Shown: positions 18,842 through 27,166 of the stretch, in pieces
Layout of the letters: each line of letters begins with the position of its first letter
Numbering within the stretch: position 1 is the stretch's first letter
The notes under the pieces: generated by a model
What the model was told of the DNA's origin: nothing
What the model saw: only the letters and a program-made list of their open reading frames with translations
Database searches by the model: none
Program-made: the position numbers and the translations under genes
DNA from: Occultella glacieicola
GTDB lineage: Bacteria; Actinomycetota; Actinomycetes; Actinomycetales; Beutenbergiaceae
DNA: 41,916 bases
Direction: 5' to 3'
NCBI RefSeq assembly: GCF_004353825.1
Contig: NZ_SMNA01000019.1
Location: 1 to 41,916 of the forward strand

Positions 18842-19143
18842 GTGCAGAGGACCTGGAGAACTACGAGACCGACATGGAGCTCGCGCTGTACCGCGAGTAC
18901 CGGGACGTCGTGGGACTGTTCTCCTACGTGGTGGAGACCGAGCGCCGGTTCTATCTGGCGAACCAGGTGGACCTGCAGGTCCGGTCCGCCGGCGGCGAGG
19001 TGTTCTTCGAACTCTCGCTCGCGGACGCCTGGGTCTGGGACGTGTACCGGTCGGCGCGGTTCGTCAAGTCGGTGCGGGTGGTGACGTTCAAGGACGTCAA
19101 CGTCGAGGAGCTGGCGAAGCCGGACCTGGAACTGCCCCGATAG
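18838..19143 (+). CDS. DUF2469 family protein
   Basis: A 101-residue conserved actinobacterial protein of unknown function. The sequence begins [18 protein letters not shown] and continues [19 protein letters not shown], the family hallmark; no catalytic motif is apparent. The GTG at 18838 overlaps the rnhB stop (GTGA), and the order lepB-rnhB-DUF2469-yraN is conserved in actinobacteria. The tight coupling suggests co-expression with lepB and rnhB but does not reveal the role. Confidence 0.93.
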   Translation: MSAEDLENYETDMELALYREYRDVVGLFSYVVETERRFYLANQVDLQVRSAGGEVFFELSLADAWVWDVYRSARFVKSVRVVTFKDVNVEELAKPDLELPR

Positions 19144-19153
19144 CACGGCGGGT

Positions 19154-19180
19154 CCCCTCCACAGGGGCGCCGCGGCGCCC
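19154..19180 (+). repeat. Competing inverted repeats after DUF2469
   Basis: CCCCT (19154-19158) can pair with AGGGG (19163-19167), and GGGCGCC with GGCGCCC (19165-19180, a 16-base palindrome). The two hairpins share bases and exclude each other. Probably a terminator between DUF2469 and yraN. Confidence 0.4.
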
Positions 19181-19256
19181 GCGTGTCCACAGCCTGGGAC
19201 CTGACCGGTCCGGGCCCTGACCGCCGCGGGCAGCATCGCCTGCGGAGGTGGTCGCG

Positions 19257-19613
19257 ATGCTCGCGAAGGACGAGGTGGGCCGGTCCGGGGAACTGCTCGC
19301 CCGCAGGTGGCTGGAGCGCGAGGGGTTCGAGGTGCTCGCCGCGAACTGGCGCTGTCCGGCGGGTGAGATCGACATCGTGGCCCGGGATGGCGACGACGTG
19401 GTCATCGTCGAGGTGAAGACCCGGTCCTCGCTGCGGTTCGGGCATCCCGCCGAGGCGGTGGACCGGGCCAAACTGGCCAGGCTGCGCCGGTTGGCCGGAC
19501 TGTGGCTGGCCGAGCATCCGACCCGGTGTGCCGGGCTGCGGATCGACGTCGTCGCCATCTGGCACCCGGCCGGGCAGCAGCCGCGCCTGGAACACCTGCG
19601 CGGGGTGAGCTGA
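19257..19613 (+). CDS. yraN: YraN/UPF0102 endonuclease-like protein
   Basis: A 118-residue protein with the Holliday-resolvase/restriction-endonuclease-like fold. It shows GRSGELLARRWLEREGFEVLAANWRC, the catalytic-type GEIDIVARDG and VIVEVKTRSS motifs (D-ExK) and the ending RIDVVAIW. No biochemical role is firmly established for the family. The ATG at 19257 is preferred over the in-frame GTG at 19248 because GGAGG (19244-19248) sits 8 bases upstream of it. It lies one base before comM, in the conserved yraN-comM-dprA order related to DNA uptake and recombination. Confidence 0.93.
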   Translation: MLAKDEVGRSGELLARRWLEREGFEVLAANWRCPAGEIDIVARDGDDVVIVEVKTRSSLRFGHPAEAVDRAKLARLRRLAGLWLAEHPTRCAGLRIDVVAIWHPAGQQPRLEHLRGVS

Positions 19614-19614
19614 G

Positions 19615-21165
19615 GTGGGCCTCGGCCAGACCTGGTCGGTGGCGTTGATCGGGCTGGTCGGCCACCCCGTCCAGGTCGAGACCCATGTGCAGTCGGGCCT
19701 GCCGCACTTCGGGCTGGTCGGCCTCCCGGATGCCTCCCTCGGGGAGGCCAAGGAGCGCGTCCGGGCCGCCGTGGCCTCCAGCGGCCTGGCCTGGCCGGCG
19801 TCGAGGGTCACGGTCAACCTCTCACCCGCGGACCTGCCCAAGTCCGGCTCCGGCTTCGATCTCGCCATCGCCGTCGCCAGCCTGCTCGCGGCCGGCCGGA
19901 TCGACGGCGACGTGGCCCGGGACCGGGTGCACCTGGGGGAGCTCGGTCTCGACGGCCGGATCCACCCGGTTCGGGGCATCCTGCCCTCGGTCGCCGCAGC
20001 GGTCGCGGCCGGGCACGCGCAGGTCGTGGTCCCGCAGGCCAACGCCGACGAGGCCCGCCTGGTGCCCGGCGCCGTGGTGCACGCCGCCGCGCACCTCGCC
20101 CACCTCGCCGGGACCTACGGCGCGGACATCCCGCGCCTGCTGACGGTCCCGGCCGCACCGGTGAGCCGCCCGAACGCCGTGTCGGCGCCGCGCTCGGGCG
20201 CGGTCAAGGACCTGGCTGACGTACTCGGCCAGAGCGAGGCCCGTCGTGGGCTCGAGGTCGCGGCCGCCGGGGGGCACCACCTGTACCTGGTGGGGCCGCC
20301 GGGCACGGGCAAGACGATGCTTGCCTCTCGGTTGCCCGGGCTCCTGCCGGACCTCACCGAGGCGGAGGCGCTCGAGGTCACCTCGGTGCACTCGGTCGCC
20401 GGCACGTTCGACGCCGCCGGCGGGCTCCTGGTCCGGCCCCCGTTCGAGGACCCGCATCACACCGCAACACCGGCGTCGGTGGTGGGCGGCGGTTCCGGGC
20501 TGCCCCGGCCCGGGGCCGCCTCCCGGGCACATCGCGGCGTGCTGTTCCTGGACGAGGCGCCCGAGTTCTCCGTCCGGGTCCTGGAGACCCTGCGCCAGCC
20601 GCTCGAGGAGGGTCAGCTGGTGATCCACCGGGCTCGCGGCGTCGCCCGGTTCCCGGCCCGCTTCCAGCTCGTGCTCGCGGCCAACCCGTGCCCCTGCGGC
20701 AAGTCGGTGGGGAAGGGACTGGACTGCACCTGCACGCCGATGGCCAAGCGTCGCTACGGTGCGCGGCTGAGCGGCCCGCTGCGCGACCGGATCGACATCC
20801 GGCTGGAGGTGCCGCAGGTCACCCGGGCCGAGCTGAACGCGGCAGGCCCGCCGGAGTCGACGGCGGTGGTCGCGGCCCGGGTCCGGGCCGCCCGGGAGCG
20901 TCAGCGCGAGCGACTCGCGGGCACGGGATGGGTGACGAACGCGGAGGTGCCCGGCTCCTGGCTCCGCGACCGGACCCGACGCGTCGAGCCGGCCGTCACC
21001 GTTCTGCTGGACGCCGAGCTCGATCGGGGCCGGCTCAGCCTGCGCGGGCTGGACCGGGTCCTGCGGGTCGCGTGGACGCTGGCCGACCTCGCCGAACGCG
21101 ACCGGCCGACGAGCACCGACGTCGGTGAGGCCCTCGGGCTCCGGATGGTGGGCACCCATGCGTGA
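19615..21165 (+). CDS. comM: ComM/YifB-family Mg-chelatase-like ATPase
   Basis: A 516-residue AAA+ protein. The N-terminal Lon-substrate-like domain (about 1-170) contains QSGLPHFGLVGLPDASLGEAKERVRAA and VTVNLSPADLPKSG. The AAA+ core has Walker A YLVGPPGTGKTMLA, Walker B GVLFLDEAPEF, sensor 1 LVLAANPCPCG and a Cys cluster (CPCGKSVGKGLDCTC). The arginine/sensor 2 part is SGPLRDRIDI. In Vibrio and Haemophilus, ComM is a hexameric helicase that promotes branch migration during natural transformation. Starts with GTG one base after yraN; its end overlaps dprA by 8 bases. Confidence 0.95.
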   Translation: MGLGQTWSVALIGLVGHPVQVETHVQSGLPHFGLVGLPDASLGEAKERVRAAVASSGLAWPASRVTVNLSPADLPKSGSGFDLAIAVASLLAAGRIDGDVARDRVHLGELGLDGRIHPVRGILPSVAAAVAAGHAQVVVPQANADEARLVPGAVVHAAAHLAHLAGTYGADIPRLLTVPAAPVSRPNAVSAPRSGAVKDLADVLGQSEARRGLEVAAAGGHHLYLVGPPGTGKTMLASRLPGLLPDLTEAEALEVTSVHSVAGTFDAAGGLLVRPPFEDPHHTATPASVVGGGSGLPRPGAASRAHRGVLFLDEAPEFSVRVLETLRQPLEEGQLVIHRARGVARFPARFQLVLAANPCPCGKSVGKGLDCTCTPMAKRRYGARLSGPLRDRIDIRLEVPQVTRAELNAAGPPESTAVVAARVRAARERQRERLAGTGWVTNAEVPGSWLRDRTRRVEPAVTVLLDAELDRGRLSLRGLDRVLRVAWTLADLAERDRPTSTDVGEALGLRMVGTHA

Positions 21166-22327
21166 GCGGCTGCCGTTCGACCACCTCGACGACCGGCTGG
21201 CCCGGGCCGCGTGGAGCCGCCTGGCGGAACCGGAGGACCGGGCCGCGACCCGGCTCGTGGCCGCGCTCGGGGCCGGCCCCGCCCTGGACTGGCTCCTGCA
21301 TGCCGAACGTGGGCTGTACCCGGCCGTGCCCGTGCCGCCCCCGCGGGGGAACTGGGGCACCGCGGCCGCGCGTTGGGCCCCCAGGCTGGCCGGTCTCGAC
21401 CCGCGTCGGGAACTCGAGGTGATCGCCCGCCGCGGCGGGGAACTCATCCTGCCCGGCTCGAGGGCGTGGCCGGTCGGACTGGACGATCTCGGCGAGTGCG
21501 CGCCGCTCTGCCTGTGGGTGATCGGTGCCCGCGACCCGGCGACCCTCGCCGCCTCGTCGGTGGCGCTCGTCGGATCCCGGGCCAGCACCGCGTACGGCGA
21601 GCGGGTCGCCGCGGACCTGGCGATGGGCGTGCAGCCGAAGGACATCACCGTGGTCTCCGGCGGCGCCTACGGGATCGATGCGGCCGCGCACCGGGCCACC
21701 CTGAGTGTGGATGGTCCGGCGCTCGCGGTGATGGCCGGAGGGCTCGACCGCTACTACCCGAACGGGAACACCCGGCTGCTCGAGCAGGTGGCCGCCACCG
21801 GCGCCGTGGTGGCCGAGGCGCCACCGGGCACCGCGCCGATGCGGACCAGGTTCCTGTCCCGGAACCGGCTGATCGCGGCGCTCGCCCGGGCCACCGTGGT
21901 CGTCGAGGCGGCGTGGCGCTCGGGGGCGCTGAGCACCGCGTCCAGGGCCGCCGGCCTGTTCCGCCCGGTCGGTGCGGTGCCGGGCCCGGTCACCTCGGCG
22001 GCCTCCGCCGGCGCCCACCGGCTGATCCGGGAGTCCGGCGCGATCTGCGTGACCGACGCCGCGGAGGTTGCCGAGCTCGTCCAACCGGTGGGGACCGCGC
22101 TGCCCGAGGAGCCGGCCGTGGCCGCCGGGCTTCTCGACGACCTCGACGGCGAGCAGGCGCGGGTCCTGGACGCGTTGCCGGCCCGCGGTGGGGCGGTGTT
22201 CGGCGCCGTGGTGCGCAGTGCCGGGATGGACGAGGTGTCCGTGCGGGCCGCCCTCGGGTTCCTCGAACTGTCCGGCCGGGTCACCCGCGAGGGCGGGGCG
22301 TGGCGGCGGGCGCGGGTGCGCGGGTAG
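21158..22327 (+). CDS. dprA: DNA-processing protein DprA
   Basis: A 389-residue protein that binds incoming single-stranded DNA and loads RecA. The Rossmann-like domain is at about 125-300: VALVGSRASTAYGERVA, VVSGGAYGIDAAAHRATL, AVMAGGLDRYYPNGN and RNRLIAALARATVVVEA with SGALSTA. A C-terminal winged-helix domain is present at about 330-389. The N-terminal ~110 residues are a SAM-like helical region. The ATG at 21158 is chosen because the protein begins normally there and overlaps comM by only 8 bases. Together with comM it suggests retained transformation or recombination capacity; no comEA/comEC genes lie in this window. Confidence 0.94.
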   Translation: MRERLPFDHLDDRLARAAWSRLAEPEDRAATRLVAALGAGPALDWLLHAERGLYPAVPVPPPRGNWGTAAARWAPRLAGLDPRRELEVIARRGGELILPGSRAWPVGLDDLGECAPLCLWVIGARDPATLAASSVALVGSRASTAYGERVAADLAMGVQPKDITVVSGGAYGIDAAAHRATLSVDGPALAVMAGGLDRYYPNGNTRLLEQVAATGAVVAEAPPGTAPMRTRFLSRNRLIAALARATVVVEAAWRSGALSTASRAAGLFRPVGAVPGPVTSAASAGAHRLIRESGAICVTDAAEVAELVQPVGTALPEEPAVAAGLLDDLDGEQARVLDALPARGGAVFGAVVRSAGMDEVSVRAALGFLELSGRVTREGGAWRRARVRG

Positions 22328-22396
22328 GGCGCCGCTCGGCGGTTCCTGCCGTGACCGGTCGGCGAGCCGCCGCGCCGGTCGCGGCCGTGCGCGTGG

Positions 22397-22402
22397 CACG
22401 CT
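22397..22402 (+). promoter_or_regulatory. -10 box CACGCT, leaderless start of xerC
   Basis: CACGCT plus 6 bases (GGAGAC) leads into the ATG at 22409. GGAG in the spacer is too close to act as a normal ribosome binding site. Confidence 0.4.
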
Positions 22403-22408
22403 GGAGAC

Positions 22409-23380
22409 ATGTCTGCATCGCGTTCGGGTGCCGGTGCGGTGCGGCCGCACCGGATCGCCGAGCGCCCCGGTGACGGGGCGATGCTCGACGCGTTCGACGC
22501 GCACCTGCGCGCTCAGCGCGGTCTGTCCGACCACACGGCCCGGGCCTACCGGGGTGACGTGCGCACGCTGCTCGACGTGCTGCCGACCGGCGACGCGGAC
22601 GGGCCGACCGTTCTCGCCGAGCTCGACCTGACCGCGTTGCGATCCTGGCTGGCCGGCCAGTCGGGGCGGGGCCTGTCCCGCTCGACCCTGGCCCGGCGTG
22701 CCGCGGCCGCGCGCACGTTCACCGCGTGGGCGACGCGCACCGGCCGGATGGCCCAGGATCCGGCGCTGCGACTGCTGGCGCCACGCCCGGACTCCGTGGT
22801 CCCCGGGGTCCTGGCCGTGGACGAGGCCGACACGCTGCTGGCCGTGGCCAGGACCCGGGCCGACGACGGTGAACCCGGCCACGTCCGCGACTGGGCCGCC
22901 CTCGAGCTCCTCTACGCCTCCGGAGTGCGGGTGTCCGAGCTGGTCGGCCTGGACCTTGCCGACGTCGACCACGCCCAGCGGCTGGTGCGGGTGCTCGGCA
23001 AGGGCAACAAGGAGCGGATGGTGCCCTTCGGGGTGCCGGCAGGCCGCGCGCTCGCGCAGTGGGTCGGGGCCCGGGCGGGCCTCGTGGACCCGGCGGCGGC
23101 GGCGACGAACGCCCTGTTCCTCGGGGACCGGGGCCGGCGCCTCGGCACCAGGCAGGTCCGCGGCACCGTCCACGCGCTCGCGGCGGCGGCCGGCGTCCGC
23201 GACCTCGCCCCCCATGGGGTCCGGCACTCGACGGCGACCCACCTGCTCGAGGGCGGTTCCGACCTCCGTTCGGTCCAGGAGGTCCTCGGGCACGCATCGC
23301 TGGCGACGACCCAGCGCTACACCCACATCTCGGCCGAGCGGTTGCGGGCCTCGTTCCAGCAGGCCCACCCGCGCGCCTGA
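22409..23380 (+). CDS. xerC: Tyrosine recombinase XerC
   Basis: A 323-residue site-specific recombinase that, with XerD, resolves chromosome dimers at dif. The N-terminal SAM-like DNA-binding domain (about 25-115) reads FDAHLRAQRGLSDHTARAYRGDV. The catalytic domain has Arg in YASGVRVSELVGL, Lys in VLGKGNKERMVPF, the HxxR box APHGVRHSTATHLL, and His/Tyr in LGHASLATTQRYTHIS. It ends VRASFQQAHPRA-like, the common Xer tail. Placement between dprA and rpsB is typical for chromosomal XerC of actinobacteria, so it is not a prophage integrase. There is an ~18-residue extra N-terminus. Confidence 0.94.
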   Translation: MSASRSGAGAVRPHRIAERPGDGAMLDAFDAHLRAQRGLSDHTARAYRGDVRTLLDVLPTGDADGPTVLAELDLTALRSWLAGQSGRGLSRSTLARRAAAARTFTAWATRTGRMAQDPALRLLAPRPDSVVPGVLAVDEADTLLAVARTRADDGEPGHVRDWAALELLYASGVRVSELVGLDLADVDHAQRLVRVLGKGNKERMVPFGVPAGRALAQWVGARAGLVDPAAAATNALFLGDRGRRLGTRQVRGTVHALAAAAGVRDLAPHGVRHSTATHLLEGGSDLRSVQEVLGHASLATTQRYTHISAERLRASFQQAHPRA

Positions 23381-23426
23381 GGGGTACCGGCCCGTTGATC
23401 CGCGTTGCCCGCGCAAGGACTCCGAC

Positions 23427-23432
23427 TAGCCT
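23427..23432 (+). promoter_or_regulatory. -10 box TAGCCT, leaderless start of the methyltransferase gene
   Basis: TAGCCT plus 7 bases leads into the ATG at 23440. A weak -35 (TTGCCC, 23405-23410) lies 16 bases upstream of it. Confidence 0.55.
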
Positions 23433-23439
23433 GGGTGAC

Positions 23440-24237
23440 ATGGCATCGGAGCCGGACTCTCCTCCTTCCGCAGCGGAACTGGCCGACGGTCACGAACACG
23501 CGCTCGCGCTCATCTCGGCGCCGTTCGTCGCGGCCCTGATCGACGCCGCGCGGATCCCCGTCGGCGGCTCGGTCATCGACCTGGTCTGTGCCACCGGAGT
23601 CGCGACCCGGGCCGCGGCCGAGGCGGCCGGACCGATGGGACGGGTGGCCGGAGTGGACACCGACGCCGGGCTGCTCGACGTCGCCGCGGACCACCGGGCC
23701 GGACTCGTGATCGAGTGGGTGCAGGCGGACCCCGAGGCGCTGCCGTTCCCGAGCGGAACCTTCGACCGGGTGATCAGTCAGCAGGGCCTGCAGCGGATCC
23801 CTGACCTGCGGGTGGCCGTCGAGGAGGCCTGCCGCGTGCTTAGGGTGGACGGCGGGTTCGCGGGCACGGTGTGGCTGCCGCTGGACCACAACCCGTTCTT
23901 CGCCGCCGAGGCCACCGCCATAGCGGCACTCGCCGGGAGGGACGCCCTGGTCGGCGTCGAGGAACTCCCGGACCGGATCGCGTTGGTCGCTCACGAGTTG
24001 CGCGCCGGCGGACTGGTGGAGATCACCACGTCGGAGGTGGCCACCACGGTCGAGGTGCCGGCGGACGAGCACTTCATCGCCGAGCACCTGGCCACCTCGT
24101 TCTGGGCCAGGGACCTCGACCAGGCCGGCCGGGCACGGGCCGCGAGGGCGGTGCTGGCGGACCTCGCCGGGTACCGGACGGGCTCCGGGACGATGACGCT
24201 GCCGTTCGCGTCCGCGGTGGTCCACGCATTCCCCTGA
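23440..24237 (+). CDS. Class I SAM-dependent methyltransferase-like protein
   Basis: A 265-residue protein with the Methyltransf_11 layout. Motif I is GGSVIDLVCATGVATRAAAE, where the usual DLGCGTG is DLVCATG, so one glycine is replaced; motif II acidic residue is in VAGVDTDAGLLDVA; the region EWVQADPEALPFPSGTFDRVISQQGLQ corresponds to motifs III-IV and ACRVLRVDGGFAGTVW to motif V-VI. The later half is a variable substrate-binding part. The ATG at 23440 is fixed by a leaderless promoter. The substrate cannot be predicted. It is an extra gene between xerC and rpsB and runs head-on into the M23-like gene, overlapping it by 164 bases. Confidence 0.8.
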   Translation: MASEPDSPPSAAELADGHEHALALISAPFVAALIDAARIPVGGSVIDLVCATGVATRAAAEAAGPMGRVAGVDTDAGLLDVAADHRAGLVIEWVQADPEALPFPSGTFDRVISQQGLQRIPDLRVAVEEACRVLRVDGGFAGTVWLPLDHNPFFAAEATAIAALAGRDALVGVEELPDRIALVAHELRAGGLVEITTSEVATTVEVPADEHFIAEHLATSFWARDLDQAGRARAARAVLADLAGYRTGSGTMTLPFASAVVHAFP

Positions 24238-24859
24238 GCCGCGCCGGCGGCGCCGTGGCCGCAGCGACCGGGTAGAGCCGGATCACCGGGTCCGCCACCA
24301 ACAGTGTCAACGGGTCCAGGTAGCGTTGTGGTGCGGTCCGGGCACCCCAGTGCAGGCACCAGGTCGCCGGGCCGCAGTGCGGTCCGGCGTCACCGGCGGA
24401 CAGCCGGCCGACGACGTCGCCACGCGTCACGACGGCGCCGACGGTCAGGGTCGTCGTCACCGGCTCATACGTGGTGCGGACCCCGTCGGGGTGGTCGATC
24501 GAGACCACGTCCCGGTCCACCACCCGGCCGGCGAAGGCGATCACCCCGTCCGCCGCGGCCAGGACGTCCTGGCCGGGCAGGCCGGCAAGGTCGACGCCGC
24601 GGTGACCGGGCGACCAGACCTGCTCGGGTTCGCTGAACGGGCGCAGCACCGCGGGCTCGGGTGCCAGGGGCCAGTCATAGGCCCCGACGGCGGCCCTGGC
24701 CGGGTCCGGATCCCCGACGGGGGACGCCCCGCCCGGCCCGGCGTCGCCGAGCGGCGCCGGGGCCGGTTGGGGCGACGGTCCCAGCGGCGCGAGGACGGCC
24801 AGCCCGGCGGCCAGCGTGAGCGCGACGACGCCGAGGACCGGCGCGTGGGTGTTCGTCAT
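24074..24859 (-). CDS. M23-like (LytM) secreted protein, probably degenerate
   Basis: A 261-residue protein with an N-terminal signal/anchor (residues 7-30, VLGVVALTLAAGLAVLAPL), a Pro/Gly/Ala linker, and an M23 domain at about 62-198. The first zinc motif is intact (H86 and D90 in SPGHRGVDLAG). The second motif, normally HxH, reads C168-L-H170 in TWCLHWGAR, so the catalytic His is replaced by Cys; the protein may bind cell wall without cutting it. The domain ends near residue 198 (VIRLYP), but the frame runs on ~60 Arg/Pro-rich residues antisense to the methyltransferase gene. The ATG at 24859 has a leaderless-type box TGTGCT at 24866-24871. Located beside rpsB, as in many actinobacteria. 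Confidence 0.82.
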   Translation of the reverse strand: MTNTHAPVLGVVALTLAAGLAVLAPLGPSPQPAPAPLGDAGPGGASPVGDPDPARAAVGAYDWPLAPEPAVLRPFSEPEQVWSPGHRGVDLAGLPGQDVLAAADGVIAFAGRVVDRDVVSIDHPDGVRTTYEPVTTTLTVGAVVTRGDVVGRLSAGDAGPHCGPATWCLHWGARTAPQRYLDPLTLLVADPVIRLYPVAAATAPPARLRGMRGPPRTRTAASSSRSPSGTRRGPPAPPSRPVPGRPGRGPWPRTRWPGARR

Positions 24860-25250
24860 CCACCCAGCACACCTGCCGGGGACGGCTCACACCCGCGGGG
24901 CGCGGCGCTCTGGGGACGGCCGTGCCCTCCGCGCACCCCTGTGGGTGCCGTGCCTTCGGGCGCTCCGGGCCGGCGCGGGGGCCGTGCTCCGGCCCGGTCC
25001 GTGGATCCGGTAGACTCGCACCCGCAGGTGGTACGTCCTCCGGGACCGCCGCCTGACATCGCGCGCTCACAGACCACTCCCAGCGAGTGGGGTCGTGCGG
25101 CAGGGTCCGGATCGGATGATCCGGTGCCGAACGGCCGTGAGCACCAGGAATGAGCACCGCCCGGTGACTCATGAGACAACCGAGTTGTGCCCGGCCCATG
25201 TGCCGCGGCACGTGATGTGTGGGGTCCGCCCCACGTCGAAAGGACGAGCC
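24860..25250 (+). promoter_or_regulatory. Divergent promoter region and long rpsB leader
   Basis: This 391-base stretch holds no gene. On the minus strand TGTGCT (24866-24871) lies 6 bases before the M23-like start. On the plus strand TAGACT (25011-25016) is a good -10 box, giving a leader of about 225 bases for rpsB. In the leader CCGGATC/GATCCGG (25107-25124, loop GGAT) and GTGGGG/CCCCAC (25219-25234, loop TCCG) form perfect hairpins; the second ends 3 bases before the ribosome binding site GAAAGGA (25238-25244). The layout fits autoregulation by S2, as known in E. coli, but no conserved motif is recognised. Confidence 0.5.
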
Positions 25251-26264
25251 ATGGCCGTCGTCAGCATGCGTCAGCTCCTCGAGAGCGGTGTCCACTTCGG
25301 GCACCAGACCCGCCGTTGGAACCCGAAGATGAAGCGCTTCATCTTCACCGAGCGCAACGGCATCTACATCATCGACCTCCAGCAGTCGCTGCTGGACATC
25401 GACCGCGCGTACGAGTTCGTCAAGGAGACGGTCGCCCGCGGCGGCAGCATCCTCTTCGTCGGCACCAAGAAGCAGGCGCAGGAAGCGGTGGCCGAGCAGG
25501 CCACCCGCGTGGGCATGCCCTTCGTGAACCAGCGCTGGCTCGGCGGCATGCTGACCAACTTCGGCACCGTGAGCAAGCGCCTGCAGCGCCTCAAGGAGCT
25601 CGAGGAGGTCGACTTCGACGACGTCGCCTCGAGCGCCTTCACCAAGAAGGAGCTGCTCATGCAGCGCCGCGAGCGGGACAAGCTCTCCCGCACCCTGGGC
25701 GGCATCCGCGACATGGCCAAGGTGCCCTCCGCCGTCTGGGTCGTGGACACGAAGAAGGAGCACCTCGCCGTCGCCGAGGCGCGCAAGCTCAACATCCCCG
25801 TGGTGGCCATCCTGGACACCAACTGCGACCCGGACGAGGTCGACTTCCCGATCCCGGGCAACGACGACGCGATCCGCGCCGTGAGCCTGCTGACCCGGGT
25901 GGTGGCCGACGCCGTCGCCGCTGGCCTGGTTGCCCGACACGGTGGCGGCAGCGACGCGGCGGCGACCGAGGCCGAGCCGCTCGCCGAGTGGGAGCGCGAG
26001 CTGCTCGCCACCCACGAGGCGCAGCAGGGTTCCGAGGCCAGCGCCGAGGGCACGGCCGCCGAGGCGACCGCTGCCGAGGAGGCTGCGCCGGCCGCGCCGG
26101 AGGCCGTCGCCGAGGCGGCGGACGCCGCCGACGTGACCCCCGCCGTCGAGGTCCCCGCGGCCGCCGAGGAGGCCCCCGCTGCCGAGGAGGCCCCCGCCGC
26201 CGAGGCGACCGCTGCCGAGGAGGCCCCCGCGGCCGCCGAGGAGACGGACGCCGAGCAGGCCTGA
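25251..26264 (+). CDS. rpsB: 30S ribosomal protein S2
   Basis: A 337-residue S2, added late in 30S assembly and needed for S1 or mRNA binding. The conserved core is residues 1 to about 245: [47 protein letters not shown], and [31 protein letters not shown]-terminal tail of ~80 residues is made of repeated Ala/Glu/Pro units ([23 protein letters not shown]). S2 is normally about 240-280 residues. The ATG at 25251 has GAAAGGA 6 bases upstream and the standard N-terminus. It is followed by tsf after 42 bases. Confidence 0.97.
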   Translation: MAVVSMRQLLESGVHFGHQTRRWNPKMKRFIFTERNGIYIIDLQQSLLDIDRAYEFVKETVARGGSILFVGTKKQAQEAVAEQATRVGMPFVNQRWLGGMLTNFGTVSKRLQRLKELEEVDFDDVASSAFTKKELLMQRRERDKLSRTLGGIRDMAKVPSAVWVVDTKKEHLAVAEARKLNIPVVAILDTNCDPDEVDFPIPGNDDAIRAVSLLTRVVADAVAAGLVARHGGGSDAAATEAEPLAEWERELLATHEAQQGSEASAEGTAAEATAAEEAAPAAPEAVAEAADAADVTPAVEVPAAAEEAPAAEEAPAAEATAAEEAPAAAEETDAEQA

Positions 26265-26306
26265 CGAACAGTCCCTACGAGACCAAGGATCTGGGAAGGA
26301 TCACAC

Positions 26307-27152
26307 ATGGCGAACTACACCGCTGCCGACATCAGGGCCCTGCGTGAGCGCACGGGCGCCGGCATGCTCGACGTCAAGAAGGCTCTCGACGAGGCCGACG
26401 GCGACGCCGAGAAGGCGATCGAGATCATTCGGGTCAAGGGCCTCAAGGGCGTGAGCAAGCGCGAGGGTCGGTCCGCCTCGGACGGCCTCGTCGCAGCGTC
26501 GATCAACCCGACGCCCGACGGCGAGGGCCAGGTCGGCGTGCTGGTCGAGGTCAACTCCGAGACCGACTTCGTGGCGAAGAACCAGGTCTTCATCTCGCTC
26601 GCGGACCGGGTGGTCGCCGCTGCGGTGGCCTCCGGCGCCGCGGACGCGGACGCCCTGCTGGCCGCCGAGAGCGATGGCGTGTCCGTCTCGTCGGTGGTCG
26701 ACGAGACCGCCGCCACCCTGGGCGAGAAGATCGTGGTTCGCCGCGTGGCCCGGGTGGCCGGCGAGCACGTCGCCTCCTACCTGCACCGCACCGCCAAGGA
26801 CCTTCCGCCACAGGTGGGTGTCCTGGTGTCCTCCGACGCTGCCGGTGCCGAGGTCGCACACGACGTGGCACTGCACATCGCGGCGTACTCCCCGCAGTAC
26901 CTCAGCCGCGACGAGGTGCCTGCGGACAAGGTGGCCGACGAGCGTCGGATCGCCGAGGAGACCGCTCGCAACGAGGGCAAGCCGGAGCAGGCGCTCCCGA
27001 AGATCATCGAGGGGCGTCTGAACGGCTTCTTCAAGGAGGTCGCCCTCCTGGATCAGGCCTTCGCGAAGGACCCGAAGAAGACGGTCGGCCAGGTCGTCAC
27101 CGAGGCCGGTGGCACGATCACCGGTTTCGCGCGGTTCCGCGTCGGCGCCTGA
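26307..27152 (+). CDS. tsf: Elongation factor Ts
   Basis: A 281-residue nucleotide exchange factor that recycles EF-Tu. The N-terminal UBA-like domain reads MANYTAADIRALRERTGAGMLDVKKALDEA; the EF-Tu-contacting motif TDFVAKNQVF is intact; the core (about 60-270) contains GEHVASYLH, VALHIAAYSPQYLSRDEVP and FKEVALLDQAFAKDPKKTV. The ribosome binding site is GGGAAGG about 8 bases before the ATG. Cotranscribed with rpsB; a strong hairpin terminator follows. Confidence 0.98.
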   Translation: MANYTAADIRALRERTGAGMLDVKKALDEADGDAEKAIEIIRVKGLKGVSKREGRSASDGLVAASINPTPDGEGQVGVLVEVNSETDFVAKNQVFISLADRVVAAAVASGAADADALLAAESDGVSVSSVVDETAATLGEKIVVRRVARVAGEHVASYLHRTAKDLPPQVGVLVSSDAAGAEVAHDVALHIAAYSPQYLSRDEVPADKVADERRIAEETARNEGKPEQALPKIIEGRLNGFFKEVALLDQAFAKDPKKTVGQVVTEAGGTITGFARFRVGA

Positions 27153-27166
27153 GTAGCACGCACTCG

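Noticed and set aside
21730-22330. tRNA or small RNA genes in gaps between dprA and xerC and elsewhere
   Set aside because: I found no cloverleaf-compatible sequence in the short intergenic gaps; most gaps are under 200 bases and are explained by promoters and hairpins.
22409-23380. Tyrosine recombinase as a sign of a prophage or integrative element
   Set aside because: It has the chromosomal XerC form and position, with no att-like repeats or phage genes nearby.
21035-23416. 793-codon reverse-strand open frame across dprA and xerC
   Set aside because: Composition is that of an antisense frame; dprA and xerC motifs on the plus strand account for the coding signal.
24860-25250. Riboswitch in the rpsB leader
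   Set aside because: The hairpins do not match any riboswitch class I know; ribosomal-protein autoregulation is the simpler reading.
26150-26250. Short tandem repeats at the rpsB 3' end as a CRISPR or VNTR locus
   Set aside because: They are in-frame codon repeats of the Ala/Glu tail with no spacers of constant size.
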